Below the pieces are notes generated by a model. That model was not told where the DNA came from and ran no database searches. It saw only the letters and a list, made by a program, of their open reading frames with translations. A program made the position numbers and the translations under genes. Below are positions 15,352 through 23,182 of a stretch of 64,000 nucleotides of DNA, piece by piece (position 1 is the first letter of the stretch; each line of letters opens with the position of its first letter). Source of the DNA: Streptomyces sp. NBC_00820 (GTDB lineage: Bacteria > Actinomycetota > Actinomycetes > Streptomycetales > Streptomycetaceae); the NCBI RefSeq assembly GCF_036347055.1, contig NZ_CP108882.1, positions 7,490,001-7,554,000 on the forward strand. The letters run 5' to 3'.

Positions 15352-16401
15352 TCAGTTCTTGAGGAAGAACTGCTGCTGGTCCGCGACCTGTTCGTACTTC
15401 TCCAGGCGTCCCTGGGTGCGTTCGGGATCGGCGTCCGTCATGGCCTGCAGCAGCGCCGCGGCCATCACGCCGGGCGCGGCGTAGGAGTCGAAGACCAGGC
15501 GGGAGCCGGTGCCGGTGGCGAAGGTGACGTCGGCCTCGTCGGCCAGCGGGCCGAGCGCGAGGTCGGTGACCAGCGCGACCTTCAGACCCGCCTCGCGCGC
15601 GACCCGGAGCGCGGTGAGCGTCTCCTGCGCGTGCCGGGGCATCGCGAACGCCAGCACCCAGCTGCCGCCCGCCTCACGCGCTTGCAGCAGCGCGTCGTAC
15701 GCCACGCTGCCGCCCCGCGTCACCAGCCGCACATCCGGGTGGATGCGCCGGGCGGCGTAGCCGAAGTACTCGGCCAGCGACATCGAGATGCGCAGGCCCA
15801 GCACGGTCAGCGGGGTGGAGCGGGACAGCGCCCGGCCGACGCGGATCACCCGGTCCGGGTCGGCGAAGTCGCGGCGCAGGTTCTCCAGGTTCTGCAGCTC
15901 GGCGTCGACGGCGGCCTGGAGTTCGTTGGCCCGGTCCTCCTCGCCGGGGCCCCCGGCCAGCGCGCTCAGCGCGATCGACTGGAGCCTCTCCCGGAGCGCG
16001 GGATAGCCGCTGAAGCCGACCGCCGACGCGAAGCGGGTGACGGAGGGCTGGCTCACGCCGACGCGGTCCGCCAGCTCGGTGATCGACAGGAACGCGGCCT
16101 CGGTGATGTGCTCGATCAGGTACTGGGCGATCCGGCGCTGCCCGGGGGACAGCCGGGGGCCGTCGAAGAGCTCCCGGAGCCGGGACGTGGGTGCGGCCTC
16201 GGACTCCGGGCCGGTCCTGCCCGAAGTGATCGCCGACGCCTGGGCGCGCGCCTGCTGCGGCGAGTGAACCGGTCCGGACGGTCCGGCGGGTACGGCGGGT
16301 ACGGCGGGTACGGCGGGTTCGGCCGGGGCGGGCGGCGCCGCGGGTTCTGCCGGCTCCGCGGTTTCTGCCTGTTCTGCCGGTCCTTCAGGTTTGTCTCCCA
16401 C
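15352..16401 (-). CDS. RpiR/MurR-type transcriptional regulator with SIS domain
   Basis: A 349-residue regulator. After a Pro/Ala/Glu repeat-rich N-terminus (about 1-70), the HTH_6 domain is seen (LSPGQRRIAQYLIEH about 84-98, SITELADRVGVSQPSVTRFA about 105-124), then the SIS sugar-phosphate-binding domain (about 185-320: TPLTVLGLRISMSLAEYFGYA, LQAREAGGSWVLAFAMPRH, ALVTDLALGPLA). Members respond to phosphosugars. GTG 16401 comes right after an in-frame TGA; its N-terminus contains GTACGGCGG tandem repeats. No sugar gene is adjacent; the palindrome at 15180-15224 downstream is a possible target. Confidence 0.85.
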   Translation of the reverse strand: MGDKPEGPAEQAETAEPAEPAAPPAPAEPAVPAVPAVPAGPSGPVHSPQQARAQASAITSGRTGPESEAAPTSRLRELFDGPRLSPGQRRIAQYLIEHITEAAFLSITELADRVGVSQPSVTRFASAVGFSGYPALRERLQSIALSALAGGPGEEDRANELQAAVDAELQNLENLRRDFADPDRVIRVGRALSRSTPLTVLGLRISMSLAEYFGYAARRIHPDVRLVTRGGSVAYDALLQAREAGGSWVLAFAMPRHAQETLTALRVAREAGLKVALVTDLALGPLADEADVTFATGTGSRLVFDSYAAPGVMAAALLQAMTDADPERTQGRLEKYEQVADQQQFFLKN

Positions 16402-16450
16402 GAAAACTCAACATAGCTCACCCACCATGGTGACCAGGGAGTTGTGACGG

Positions 16451-16498
16451 CCCGGCAGCCCGGCAGCCCGGCAGCCCGGCAGCCCGGCAGCCCGGCGA
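16451..16498. repeat. Perfect 8-bp tandem array (CGGCAGCC), about six copies
   Basis: The spacer between the RpiR start and the glycosyltransferase 3' end holds almost six uninterrupted copies of CGGCAGCC. It has no obvious gene. A related 9-bp array (GTACGGCGG, four copies) lies inside the adjacent RpiR N-terminal coding region. Confidence 0.8.
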
Positions 16499-16547
16499 AA
16501 CCGGCGGCCCGGTGGCCCGATGGCCCGACGGCCGGCGGACCGCGGCC

Positions 16548-18293
16548 TCACCGCCGGTACAGGGTGATCGAGTGCCCCACCTCGTCGACCGCGCGGCTCG
16601 TGCGGATCAGCTCGGCCAGCCCTCCCCGCGCCTTGGCGACCGCGGAGTCCGACACGACCAGCAGCCCGTGCACCCGCTCCGGCGCCACCTCACGCGGATC
16701 GGAGGCGCGGATCCCGTAGGACGACGGAACACCGCTGCCCTTGTAGACCAGCCACACCCGCTCGCCCGGATAGCGCTCCCTCAGCCGGTCGGCGAGCCGC
16801 CCCAGGTCCTGACCCCAGTCCACGTTGGAGTCGTGCAGCACCCGATGGGTGTGCGCCGGACCCCCGAACGCCTCGTTGGCGTACGGCAGGTAGTACGGGA
16901 ACGCGCGCAGCGAACTCACCGCCGCCCACAGCACCAGCACCCCCGTCACCGTTCCCGCCCGGCGCCGGTGCTCCGCGCGGCAGGCGGTCCGCACGCATGC
17001 GGCCGTCACCGCGAGGAACATCGGCACGAACAGCGCGTACCGAGTACCGAAGTCCCGCGAGCCCGTCATCGCCGCCGCGAGCAGCACCACGGGCGGGAGC
17101 AGCAGATACGGCGCCGCCGACCGCAGCCGTCGTACCGCCACGACCGCCACGGAACCGGCCGTGCCCAGCGCGAGCAGCCCGATCGGCGTCTTCACCAGCA
17201 GGGCGACCGGGAGGTAGTACCAGAGGGCGCCGGCGTACACGTGCCCGAACAGATAGCCCTGCCACGGGTAGTCCTCCAGCCCGAACTGCACGCGCATCCC
17301 GGCCCGGTACGCGTCCGGCAGCGGCAGCAGCTCCGTCAGCAGCCCGCGCGGCCCGGGCACGGCCGGCACCGGCTCGGTGGGCGTGAACCGCAGCCGGGGG
17401 TCGACCGCGAGATACGCGGCCCATACGACGGCGACCGCCACCAGCGCCACGACCGCCGCCCCCGCCAGGCACAGGCGCGCCTCACGCCACCGCCACCGCC
17501 GCCATGACCCGGTGCCGGGCAGGGCGGCGCGCACGGACACGACGGCGAGGGCCATCAGCACCGGTACCGCGGGCAGCGCGCTCATCTTGGTGGCCACCGC
17601 CGCGCCCAGAGCCGCCCCCGCGAGCGGCAGGCACCGCCACGGCCGCTGCCGCGCCAGCCACACCAGCCAGGCCGACGTCAGCACGAACCCGGCCGTCGGC
17701 ACGTCCAGCGTGGCCAGCGAGCCGTGCGCGATCACGTCGGGGGAGTAGGCGTACAGCGCGAGCGCCACGAGCCCGCCCGCCGTACCGGTCACCTCGCCCG
17801 CGAACGCCCATACGACCAGCCCGAAGAGCAGCGTCAGCGCGATCACCGGCAGCCTTGCCCACAGCATCAGCCGCCAGGGGTCGTTGCCCGACTCGTACAG
17901 CAGATGCCGGCCCACGTCCCCCTGGGTGCCCGTGTACGACGGGTCGTAGTGGGGGTCGGCCACCGCGACGCCCGCCGCGATCAGCAGCTTGCCCAGCGGC
18001 GGGTGCTCGGGGTTGTAGCGCAGGCGGTGCTCACGCAGGTAGTCGGTGGCCGTGGCCACGTACACCGGTTCGTCGATGGTGGGGGTCTGCTGGACGGCCG
18101 TGGTGACCATCGCCGCGGCCATCTGAGCCAGCAGCAGCGTCACGAGCGCCGGCACCAGCCACCGCCGGCGGCGGCGCAGCCCGGCGTACAGCACGGCCCG
18201 GAACGGTGTCCGCGCGGGTCCGTCGTCGCCGGTGGGCCCGGGGGCCAGGACCGCCTGGCCCGCACGGGCCGTCTGCTGTTCGTGCGTCGTCAC
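16548..18293 (-). CDS. PMT-like (GT39) polytopic glycosyltransferase
   Basis: A 581-residue integral membrane protein with about 10-12 hydrophobic segments. The first outer loop carries the acidic motif PTIDEPVYVATATDYL (about residues 73-88) typical of GT-C glycosyltransferases that use polyprenyl-phosphate sugars, followed by NPEHPPLGKLLIA (about 95-107), the substrate-site region of PMT/ArnT-like enzymes. The C-terminal domain (about 480-581, VDWGQDLGRLADRLRERYPG) is soluble and extracytoplasmic. A likely role is glycosylation of exported proteins or lipids. GTG 18293 is the start. It is monocistronic. Confidence 0.82.
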   Translation of the reverse strand: MTTHEQQTARAGQAVLAPGPTGDDGPARTPFRAVLYAGLRRRRRWLVPALVTLLLAQMAAAMVTTAVQQTPTIDEPVYVATATDYLREHRLRYNPEHPPLGKLLIAAGVAVADPHYDPSYTGTQGDVGRHLLYESGNDPWRLMLWARLPVIALTLLFGLVVWAFAGEVTGTAGGLVALALYAYSPDVIAHGSLATLDVPTAGFVLTSAWLVWLARQRPWRCLPLAGAALGAAVATKMSALPAVPVLMALAVVSVRAALPGTGSWRRWRWREARLCLAGAAVVALVAVAVVWAAYLAVDPRLRFTPTEPVPAVPGPRGLLTELLPLPDAYRAGMRVQFGLEDYPWQGYLFGHVYAGALWYYLPVALLVKTPIGLLALGTAGSVAVVAVRRLRSAAPYLLLPPVVLLAAAMTGSRDFGTRYALFVPMFLAVTAACVRTACRAEHRRRAGTVTGVLVLWAAVSSLRAFPYYLPYANEAFGGPAHTHRVLHDSNVDWGQDLGRLADRLRERYPGERVWLVYKGSGVPSSYGIRASDPREVAPERVHGLLVVSDSAVAKARGGLAELIRTSRAVDEVGHSITLYRR

Positions 18294-18459
18294 CGTCCGC
18301 CGCTCCCGGACTCGTAGTCGTACCCACGCTTACGGCCCGAGGCCGCACGGAGTTCAGCACGACACGGGTGATCTCCGCACGGATCACTCGACGCGACCAC
18401 GGTGGAATTCTCTGCGAGGGTGGGAACCGCACGCGTCGGACGAGCCGGGACGGTGGACG

Positions 18460-18810
18460 GTGACGGCATCAAAGCTGAACGGCACGGGGTACGACCACGC
18501 GAAGCGCCTGATCGAGCAGGGGCGTTTCGTCGCCGACAAGGACGACTGGCAGGAGGTCCAGCCGTCCGCGCAGCAGGAGAACGCCTTCATCGAGGCGCAC
18601 GGGTTCGGACAGTTCGCCGAGTGGTACCTCGGCGTGAACGAACAGGAGCCCGAGGAGACCAAGGCGCGGTACTCCTTCCCGTACGGCGACTTCGACAAGG
18701 TTCACCGCAGCGGCCTGGTCGCTGTGGAGTCCCGGGCCGGACAGTACAAGCACCATGACATCGAACGTGCCGCCCGCCATCTGCGTGAACTGATCGACGA
18801 ACGCGCGTAG
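18460..18810 (+). CDS. Conserved hypothetical protein (116 aa)
   Basis: The frame starts with GTG 18460 (VTASKLNGTGYDHAKRL) and ends HLRELIDERA. It is soluble, rich in charged and aromatic residues (FGQFAEWYLGVNEQEPEE, KARYSFPYGDFDKVH), with Streptomyces-like codon bias throughout. No known domain is recognised. It is transcribed divergently from the PMT-like gene. Confidence 0.65.
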   Translation: MTASKLNGTGYDHAKRLIEQGRFVADKDDWQEVQPSAQQENAFIEAHGFGQFAEWYLGVNEQEPEETKARYSFPYGDFDKVHRSGLVAVESRAGQYKHHDIERAARHLRELIDERA

Positions 18811-18873
18811 CCGGCCGACGAACGCGCCTAACCCACCGACGACGAGGGCCGGCGATCCGCTCCGGCGGTGGGC

Positions 18874-19560
18874 TCAGCCCCGCCCGGAGGCCGGCGCGGT
18901 GTCCCGCGCCGCGCACGGTGTGGGCAGCGCGGTCGACGGCACCACCAGGTCCGCCCGGTCCCGGGTCGTGGCGACGAGGTCGGCGTTGCGCTGGTCCGTG
19001 CCCAGCACCCAGGCCACCGCCGTCTCGTGGTCCTTGCCGAACTCCTCGTGCCGGGCCACCAGCCGCCGGACGCGCTCCGGCTCTTCGCTCTCGCAGAACC
19101 ACACCTCGTCCAGGGCCGGCCGCACCCGCGCCCACGAACCCTCGCGCAGGAGCAGGTAGTTGCCTTCGGTCACCACCAGCCGGGCGGCCGGTGGCACCGG
19201 GATCGAGCCCGCGATCGGCTGCTCCAGCACCCGCTCGAACCCGGGCGCGTACACCACCTCGTCGGCGTCCTCCCGAAGTCGCCGCAGCAGCGCGGCGTAG
19301 CCGGCCGCGTCGAAGGTGTCGGGTGCGCCCTTGCGGTCCCGGAGGCTCAACCGGTCCAGCTCGGCGTCGGCGAGGTGGAAGCCGTCCATGGGGACGTGCG
19401 CCGCCCAGGGCGGCCCGTCGGCGTTGAGGGCCCGCACCAGATGCTCGGCCAGCGTCGTCTTCCCGGCACCCGGAGCGCCGGCGATGCCCAGGAGCGCACG
19501 GCGCCCGTCCCGGGAGAGGGCGCGGGCCCGCAGGAGCAGGTCGTCAAAGGTCAGCGACAC
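18874..19560 (-). CDS. P-loop nucleoside/sugar kinase-like protein (uridine kinase/PanK-type fold)
   Basis: A 228-residue ATP-dependent kinase. The Walker A motif is GIAGAPGAGKTTLAEHL (about residues 25-41), followed by VPMDGFHLADAELDRL (about 58-73), GAPDTFDAAGYAALLRRL (about 80-97) and VVTEGNYLLL (about 127-136), in the order of uridine kinase/phosphoribulokinase/YggC-like enzymes. GTG 19560 (SLTFDDLLLRA) gives the usual length; upstream codons belong to a repeat array. Substrate cannot be assigned: nucleoside, fructose or pantothenate-like are all possible. Confidence 0.8.
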   Translation of the reverse strand: MSLTFDDLLLRARALSRDGRRALLGIAGAPGAGKTTLAEHLVRALNADGPPWAAHVPMDGFHLADAELDRLSLRDRKGAPDTFDAAGYAALLRRLREDADEVVYAPGFERVLEQPIAGSIPVPPAARLVVTEGNYLLLREGSWARVRPALDEVWFCESEEPERVRRLVARHEEFGKDHETAVAWVLGTDQRNADLVATTRDRADLVVPSTALPTPCAARDTAPASGRG

Positions 19561-19574
19561 GGGGGGCACAGGGG

Positions 19575-19906
19575 AGAGTCTGCCAGGCCGCCGCCTTCGC
19601 CTCTCGGACAGCGGCGCCTTCGGCGGCACCTTCCCCTCCCGGGCCGGCGCCTTCACTTCCTGGGCCGGTGCGTTCGCCTCGCGGTCAGGGGTCTCACCCG
19701 GGCCGGGTGACTGCCTCTCGGGCCGGGTCGCTGCCTCTCGGGTCGGCGGCTTCGCCCTTCAGGCCGCGGCCGTCGCCCCCCTCCGACCAGGGCCCTGACT
19801 TCGGGGCCGGCGCCCTCGCCTCTCAAGGCGGCGGAGCTCGCCTCTCAAGCCGGACCCTCGTCTCTCGGGCCGGCGCCCGAAACCCCCGGCCGGGGCCACT
19901 TGCCTC
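19575..19906. repeat. Degenerate tandem array of about 15 units, 18-28 bp each
   Basis: This 330-bp spacer between the kinase start and the M56 gene is made of imperfect units around GCCCTCGCCTCTCGGGCCGGC (variants CTTCACTTCCTGGGCCGGT, CTGCCTCTCGGGCCGGGT, CTCGTCTCTCGGGCCGGCG). There is no stable codon pattern across strands and no supported gene. Confidence 0.7.
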
Positions 19907-20809
19907 TCAGATGAGTGGGCGCGCCAGGAGTCCGAGGAAGTCGAGGAGGTCGCGGGTGGCGTCGGCGGCGCCGAGGGCCGGGAGGGCGCCCAGGGCGAGG
20001 ACGGCGAGGGCGGCGGGCCACAGGTGAGGGGGCGGTGTCGTCTGCAGGGCCGCGATGCGCCGGGAGACCGCGCGGTCGGTGAAGGTGAGGGCGCAGCCGG
20101 ACCGGGCTTCGCCCGCCGTGAGCGCGGCGCGGGCCAGGGCGCGGGCGGTGGTCCGCCGGTCCCCGACGGTGGCCGCGGCCCGCTCGTCCGCCCACCGCTC
20201 CACGAGGAAGGTCACCGCGGAGCGGACCGGGCCGAGCAGCGGATTGGCCGCGGCGGCCAGTGTCGCCGCCGTGACCAGCCGGCCGTGCCGGTGCGCGAGA
20301 TGGGCCCGTTCGTGCGCGAGCAGCACCCGGCGTTCGGCGGGTTCCAGCGCGGCCAGCATCGCCGACGTGACCAGGATCCGGCCCGGCCGGCCGGGTACGG
20401 CGAACGCCTGCGGCACGGAGGACGCGGCGACGACCAGCTCGGTGTCCGCCGGATGCCCCGCGCACAGCCGCCGCAGGGCCCGACGGGTGGCCCGCTCGCA
20501 ACGGATCGCCCGGTACACCCGGTGGGCGACGAGCAGGAGAGCGAGGCCCGCGGCGACCCCGACGACCTCGGGCACCGGGTCGACCAGCCGGCGGCCGTCC
20601 TCCCGGGCCTCCGCGATCACCGGCGGCGCGTCCCCGAGCAGGGCTGCGGCCAGCAGCATCAGCGACCAGGTGGTGGCCGCCGCGGTCAGCACCGCCGCGC
20701 AGGTCAGTACGCGCGCCGCGAGCGCCGGGGCCACCCGTCGTCCCATCACCGGACTGACGAGCGGCAGCAGCACGGACAGCAGCAGCGGGGTGTACACGTC
20801 GAATCTCAT
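19907..20809 (-). CDS. M56 family membrane metallopeptidase (BlaR1/MecR1-like)
   Basis: A 300-residue membrane protein with three to four hydrophobic segments at the N-terminus, a zinc motif HERAH in LLAHERAHLAHRHG (about residues 164-177), a downstream VERWADERAA (about 204-213) supplying the third ligand, and a hydrophobic C-terminus. It is the short Streptomyces type that lacks the penicillin-binding sensor. The start ATG (20809) overlaps the stop of the BlaI-type gene (ATGA). Expected role: cleave the BlaI repressor on a signal. Confidence 0.85.
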   Translation of the reverse strand: MRFDVYTPLLLSVLLPLVSPVMGRRVAPALAARVLTCAAVLTAAATTWSLMLLAAALLGDAPPVIAEAREDGRRLVDPVPEVVGVAAGLALLLVAHRVYRAIRCERATRRALRRLCAGHPADTELVVAASSVPQAFAVPGRPGRILVTSAMLAALEPAERRVLLAHERAHLAHRHGRLVTAATLAAAANPLLGPVRSAVTFLVERWADERAAATVGDRRTTARALARAALTAGEARSGCALTFTDRAVSRRIAALQTTPPPHLWPAALAVLALGALPALGAADATRDLLDFLGLLARPLI

Positions 20810-21189
20810 GCCCCGCCTCCGGCGAGCAGTTCCCGCAGCGCCCGCTCCTCCTCGGGGCTCAGGCCGGTCACGAACTGCTGCAGCGCGGCGATCGGATCGG
20901 GGCCCCGGTCCAGGGCCTCGTGCATCGCCGCGGCGGTCAGCTCCGCCGCGTTCTTCGCCGGCCGGTACGCGCCGCGCCGCCCGTCGGCGTCGCGCAGGAC
21001 CAGCCCCTTGTCGTACAGGCGCTTGAGAATGGTGTGGACCGTGTTGTAGGCGAGTCCGCCGCCGATCTCGGCCTGGATCTCCGCCGGAGTCAGCGGCCCT
21101 TCGGTGGCCCAGAGGGCGGCCAGTACCTCACTCTCCAGCGCCCCGGCGCTGCGCCGTTCCGCCCTGCCGCGGGACCCTGTGCCAGCCAT
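20806..21189 (-). CDS. BlaI/MecI/CopY family transcriptional repressor
   Basis: A 127-residue winged-helix repressor: SEVLAALWATEGPLTPAEIQAEIGGGLAYNTVHTILKRLYDKGLVLRD is the DNA-binding domain (parts: LTPAEIQAEI, YNTVHTILKRLYDKG, about 25-60), then a C-terminal dimerisation helix region (LQQFVTGLSPEEERALRELL). It is translationally coupled to the M56 peptidase gene. Two perfect palindromes of the CTACA...TGTAG type lie 110-155 bp upstream of its start, between it and a divergent membrane-protein gene, so it probably represses both. Confidence 0.88.
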   Translation of the reverse strand: MAGTGSRGRAERRSAGALESEVLAALWATEGPLTPAEIQAEIGGGLAYNTVHTILKRLYDKGLVLRDADGRRGAYRPAKNAAELTAAAMHEALDRGPDPIAALQQFVTGLSPEEERALRELLAGGGA

Positions 21190-21299
21190 GCCCCAACCTT
21201 ACAGCGCGTAGGGCCGTCGCTCGGATGGCCGTACCTGCCCGCCGGACATCCACCGTGCGCGCTAGTTTGTCCCTGTTGCCCTCGAAGCCGGACCTGTAG

Positions 21300-21316
21300 C
21301 CCTACAGGCTGTAGGG
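21300..21316. promoter_or_regulatory. Candidate BlaI operator 1
   Basis: CCCTACAG-G-CTGTAGGG is a perfect 17-bp palindrome with the TACA...TGTA core known from BlaI/MecI operators. It lies between the BlaI gene and the divergent gene at 21358. Confidence 0.7.
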
Positions 21317-21326
21317 TCGCAGCAGG

Positions 21327-21343
21327 CCCTACACGGTGTAGGG
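21327..21343. promoter_or_regulatory. Candidate BlaI operator 2
   Basis: CCCTACAC-G-GTGTAGGG is a second perfect 17-bp palindrome, centred 27 bp from the first and 15 bp from the ATG at 21358. Confidence 0.7.
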
Positions 21344-21357
21344 GGTGAGGGGCGACG

Positions 21358-22971
21358 ATGGCCGGCAGCGCGCACGCCACAACGACCGAGGACGGGCGCG
21401 CAGGCTCGCGCCGCACTGTCACGGGTGCCACTCCCGGCCACGGGGCTCTGCCCCTCGCGGTGGTCGCCGCAGCCTTCACCCTGGCCCAACTCCTCCTCGT
21501 ACCCCCGGTCATGGGACTCGGCTGGGACGAGACGGTGTACGTCAGCCAGGTCAGCGGACACGTGCCCGCGGCCTTCTTCAGCGCACCCCGCGCGCGGGGC
21601 GTCTCGCTGCTGACGGCGCCGATCACCTCCTGGTCCTCGTCCACCCCGCTGCTGCGCGTCTACCTCGCCCTGCTCTCCGGTTTCGCCCTGTTCCTGGCCC
21701 TGCGTGCCTGGCGTGGCCTGTTCCCCGTCCGCGTCCTCGCCGGGGCCGGCGTCTTATTCGCCTCGCTCTGGGTGACGCTCTTCTACGGCCCTCAGGCCAT
21801 GCCCAACTACTGGGTGGCCGTCGGCGCCCTCGCCGCCGTCGCCTGCTTCCTGCGCGCCGGTACCGCCGCGAGAGGGGACCGCCACCCGCGCGGAACGAAG
21901 AACCCCACGGAGGGCCGGAAGGACCGGGAGAGCTGGAGGAGCTGGGAGGGCCGGAAGGACCGGGAAGACCGGGAGGGGCGGGAGGCCGGGGAAGGCCGAG
22001 ACGGCCGGACCGTGCTCTGGGGCTTGGCCGCGAGCGGGGCGCTGATGGCGTTGATGCGGCCCATGGACGCGGTCTGGGCCTGCCTGCCGCTCCTCGTTCT
22101 AGGCCTCCGGCGCCCCTACCGGCGCCCCCTGCTCGTCCTCCTGGCCGGACTCGCGGCGGGGGCCGCCGAGTGGGTGATCGAGGCGTACGTGGGATACGGC
22201 GGCCTGTTCCAGCGGCTGTCGGACGGTTCGGCGATCCAGGGCGGCCTCGGCCTCCACCTCGCCGTCGTCGACCAGTTGCGCAGCCTCGGCGGGCGCGCCC
22301 TGTGCCGGCCGTGCACCGGCGGGTTCCCCGGCCCCGCGGTCATGGGGTGGTGGTTCGCTCTGCCCCTGCTCACCGCGCTCGGCCTGGCGGTCGCGGTCCG
22401 CGCCCGGCGTACGACACCCACTCTGCTCCCGCTCGCCTGCGCGGTCACCGCCGCCACCCCCTACCTCTTCCTCATCGGCTACGCGGCGCCCCGTTTCCTC
22501 CTGCCCGCGTACGCCCTGCTCGCGATCCCGGCCGCCGACGCGCTCGATCGTCTGACGACCGCCCGCGACGGCTCCCGCCGCCCCCTGGCCGTCGCCCTGG
22601 TGGCGCTCGGGCTCGCCGCCCACCTGACCGTCCAACTGACGGTCCTCATGCCCCTCGTGGACCGCACCACCACCGCCCGCCGGTCCTGGTCCGGCACCGC
22701 GGACGCCCTGCACCACCTCGGCGTCCGTCCGCCCTGCCTGGTCACCGGGCACGAGGCCATCCCCGTCGGCTTCTACGCCGGCTGCTCCTCGGCGGCCACG
22801 TCCGGGCACAACGCCAACAGCACGGACGAGGCCATCGGCCGCGCCGCCCGGCGCCTTCCGGTGGCCACCCTGGTGGTCCCGGGCACCCGGCCACCCGCCT
22901 ACGCCCGCGACTGGCCGTCCGTGGCGGTCGGCGCACTGCGCGTGTACTACGCCGTACCCGAGGCCGGTTGA
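21358..22971 (+). CDS. Polytopic membrane protein, GT-C glycosyltransferase-like, with repeat insertion and a TTA codon
   Basis: A 537-residue protein with about 10 membrane segments. The first outer loop has GLGWDETVYVSQVSGH (about residues 55-70), the acidic motif place of GT-C enzymes, so a mannosyl- or arabinosyl-type transferase is plausible. Residues about 172-220 are a hydrophilic Arg/Glu/Gly repeat (EGRKDRESWRSWEGRKDRED), an in-frame array expansion between helices. Leu133 is encoded by TTA (21754-21756), rare in Streptomyces and usually a sign of bldA-dependent translation. Two BlaI-type palindromes precede the start. The stop overlaps the next small frame (TGATG). Confidence 0.75.
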   Translation: MAGSAHATTTEDGRAGSRRTVTGATPGHGALPLAVVAAAFTLAQLLLVPPVMGLGWDETVYVSQVSGHVPAAFFSAPRARGVSLLTAPITSWSSSTPLLRVYLALLSGFALFLALRAWRGLFPVRVLAGAGVLFASLWVTLFYGPQAMPNYWVAVGALAAVACFLRAGTAARGDRHPRGTKNPTEGRKDRESWRSWEGRKDREDREGREAGEGRDGRTVLWGLAASGALMALMRPMDAVWACLPLLVLGLRRPYRRPLLVLLAGLAAGAAEWVIEAYVGYGGLFQRLSDGSAIQGGLGLHLAVVDQLRSLGGRALCRPCTGGFPGPAVMGWWFALPLLTALGLAVAVRARRTTPTLLPLACAVTAATPYLFLIGYAAPRFLLPAYALLAIPAADALDRLTTARDGSRRPLAVALVALGLAAHLTVQLTVLMPLVDRTTTARRSWSGTADALHHLGVRPPCLVTGHEAIPVGFYAGCSSAATSGHNANSTDEAIGRAARRLPVATLVVPGTRPPAYARDWPSVAVGALRVYYAVPEAG

Positions 22972-23147
22972 TGAGCCGTGCCGGATCCCGGTTCATGAAC
23001 CGCCGCGCCAGGACCGCAGGTGCGCCGTCGACTACACGCCGCGCCAGGGAGACCGGTACGCCCGGTACGCCGTCGACGACACGCCGCGCCGGTGCCGCCC
23101 GCGCGCCGATGGTGCCGCGCCGCGCCGACGAGCAGGAGGGGCATTGA
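22971..23147 (+). CDS. Small basic repeat protein (58 aa), coupled linker frame
   Basis: It starts at ATG 22971 inside the previous stop (TGATG) and ends in the TGA that overlaps the next start. The product is Arg/Ala/Thr/Pro rich with the repeat PSTTRRAR / PSTTRRAG. It is probably translated because of the overlap, but the sequence looks like an expanded repeat rather than a folded domain. A GAGCAGGAGGGG ribosome site near its end serves the following ATG. Confidence 0.4.
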   Translation: MSRAGSRFMNRRARTAGAPSTTRRARETGTPGTPSTTRRAGAARAPMVPRRADEQEGH

Positions 23148-23182
23148 TGACGCGCCGTGTCAGTGAGCAGGGAGGCCGCTGA
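23147..23182 (+). CDS. 11-residue coupling mini-ORF before the flippase-like gene
   Basis: ATG 23147 reads MTRRVSEQGGR and stops in TGA 23180-23182, overlapping the next ATG (TGATG). Its sequence and its embedded GAGCAGGGAGG ribosome site repeat the end of the preceding frame (ADEQEGH, GAGCAGGAGG), suggesting duplication of a translational-coupling module. It is likely translated but probably has no protein function. Confidence 0.4.
   Translation: MTRRVSEQGGR

Noticed and set aside
19575..19906. Possible CRISPR array
   Set aside because: Units are degenerate, variable in length and directly adjoining without unique spacers of fixed size; no cas genes are present.
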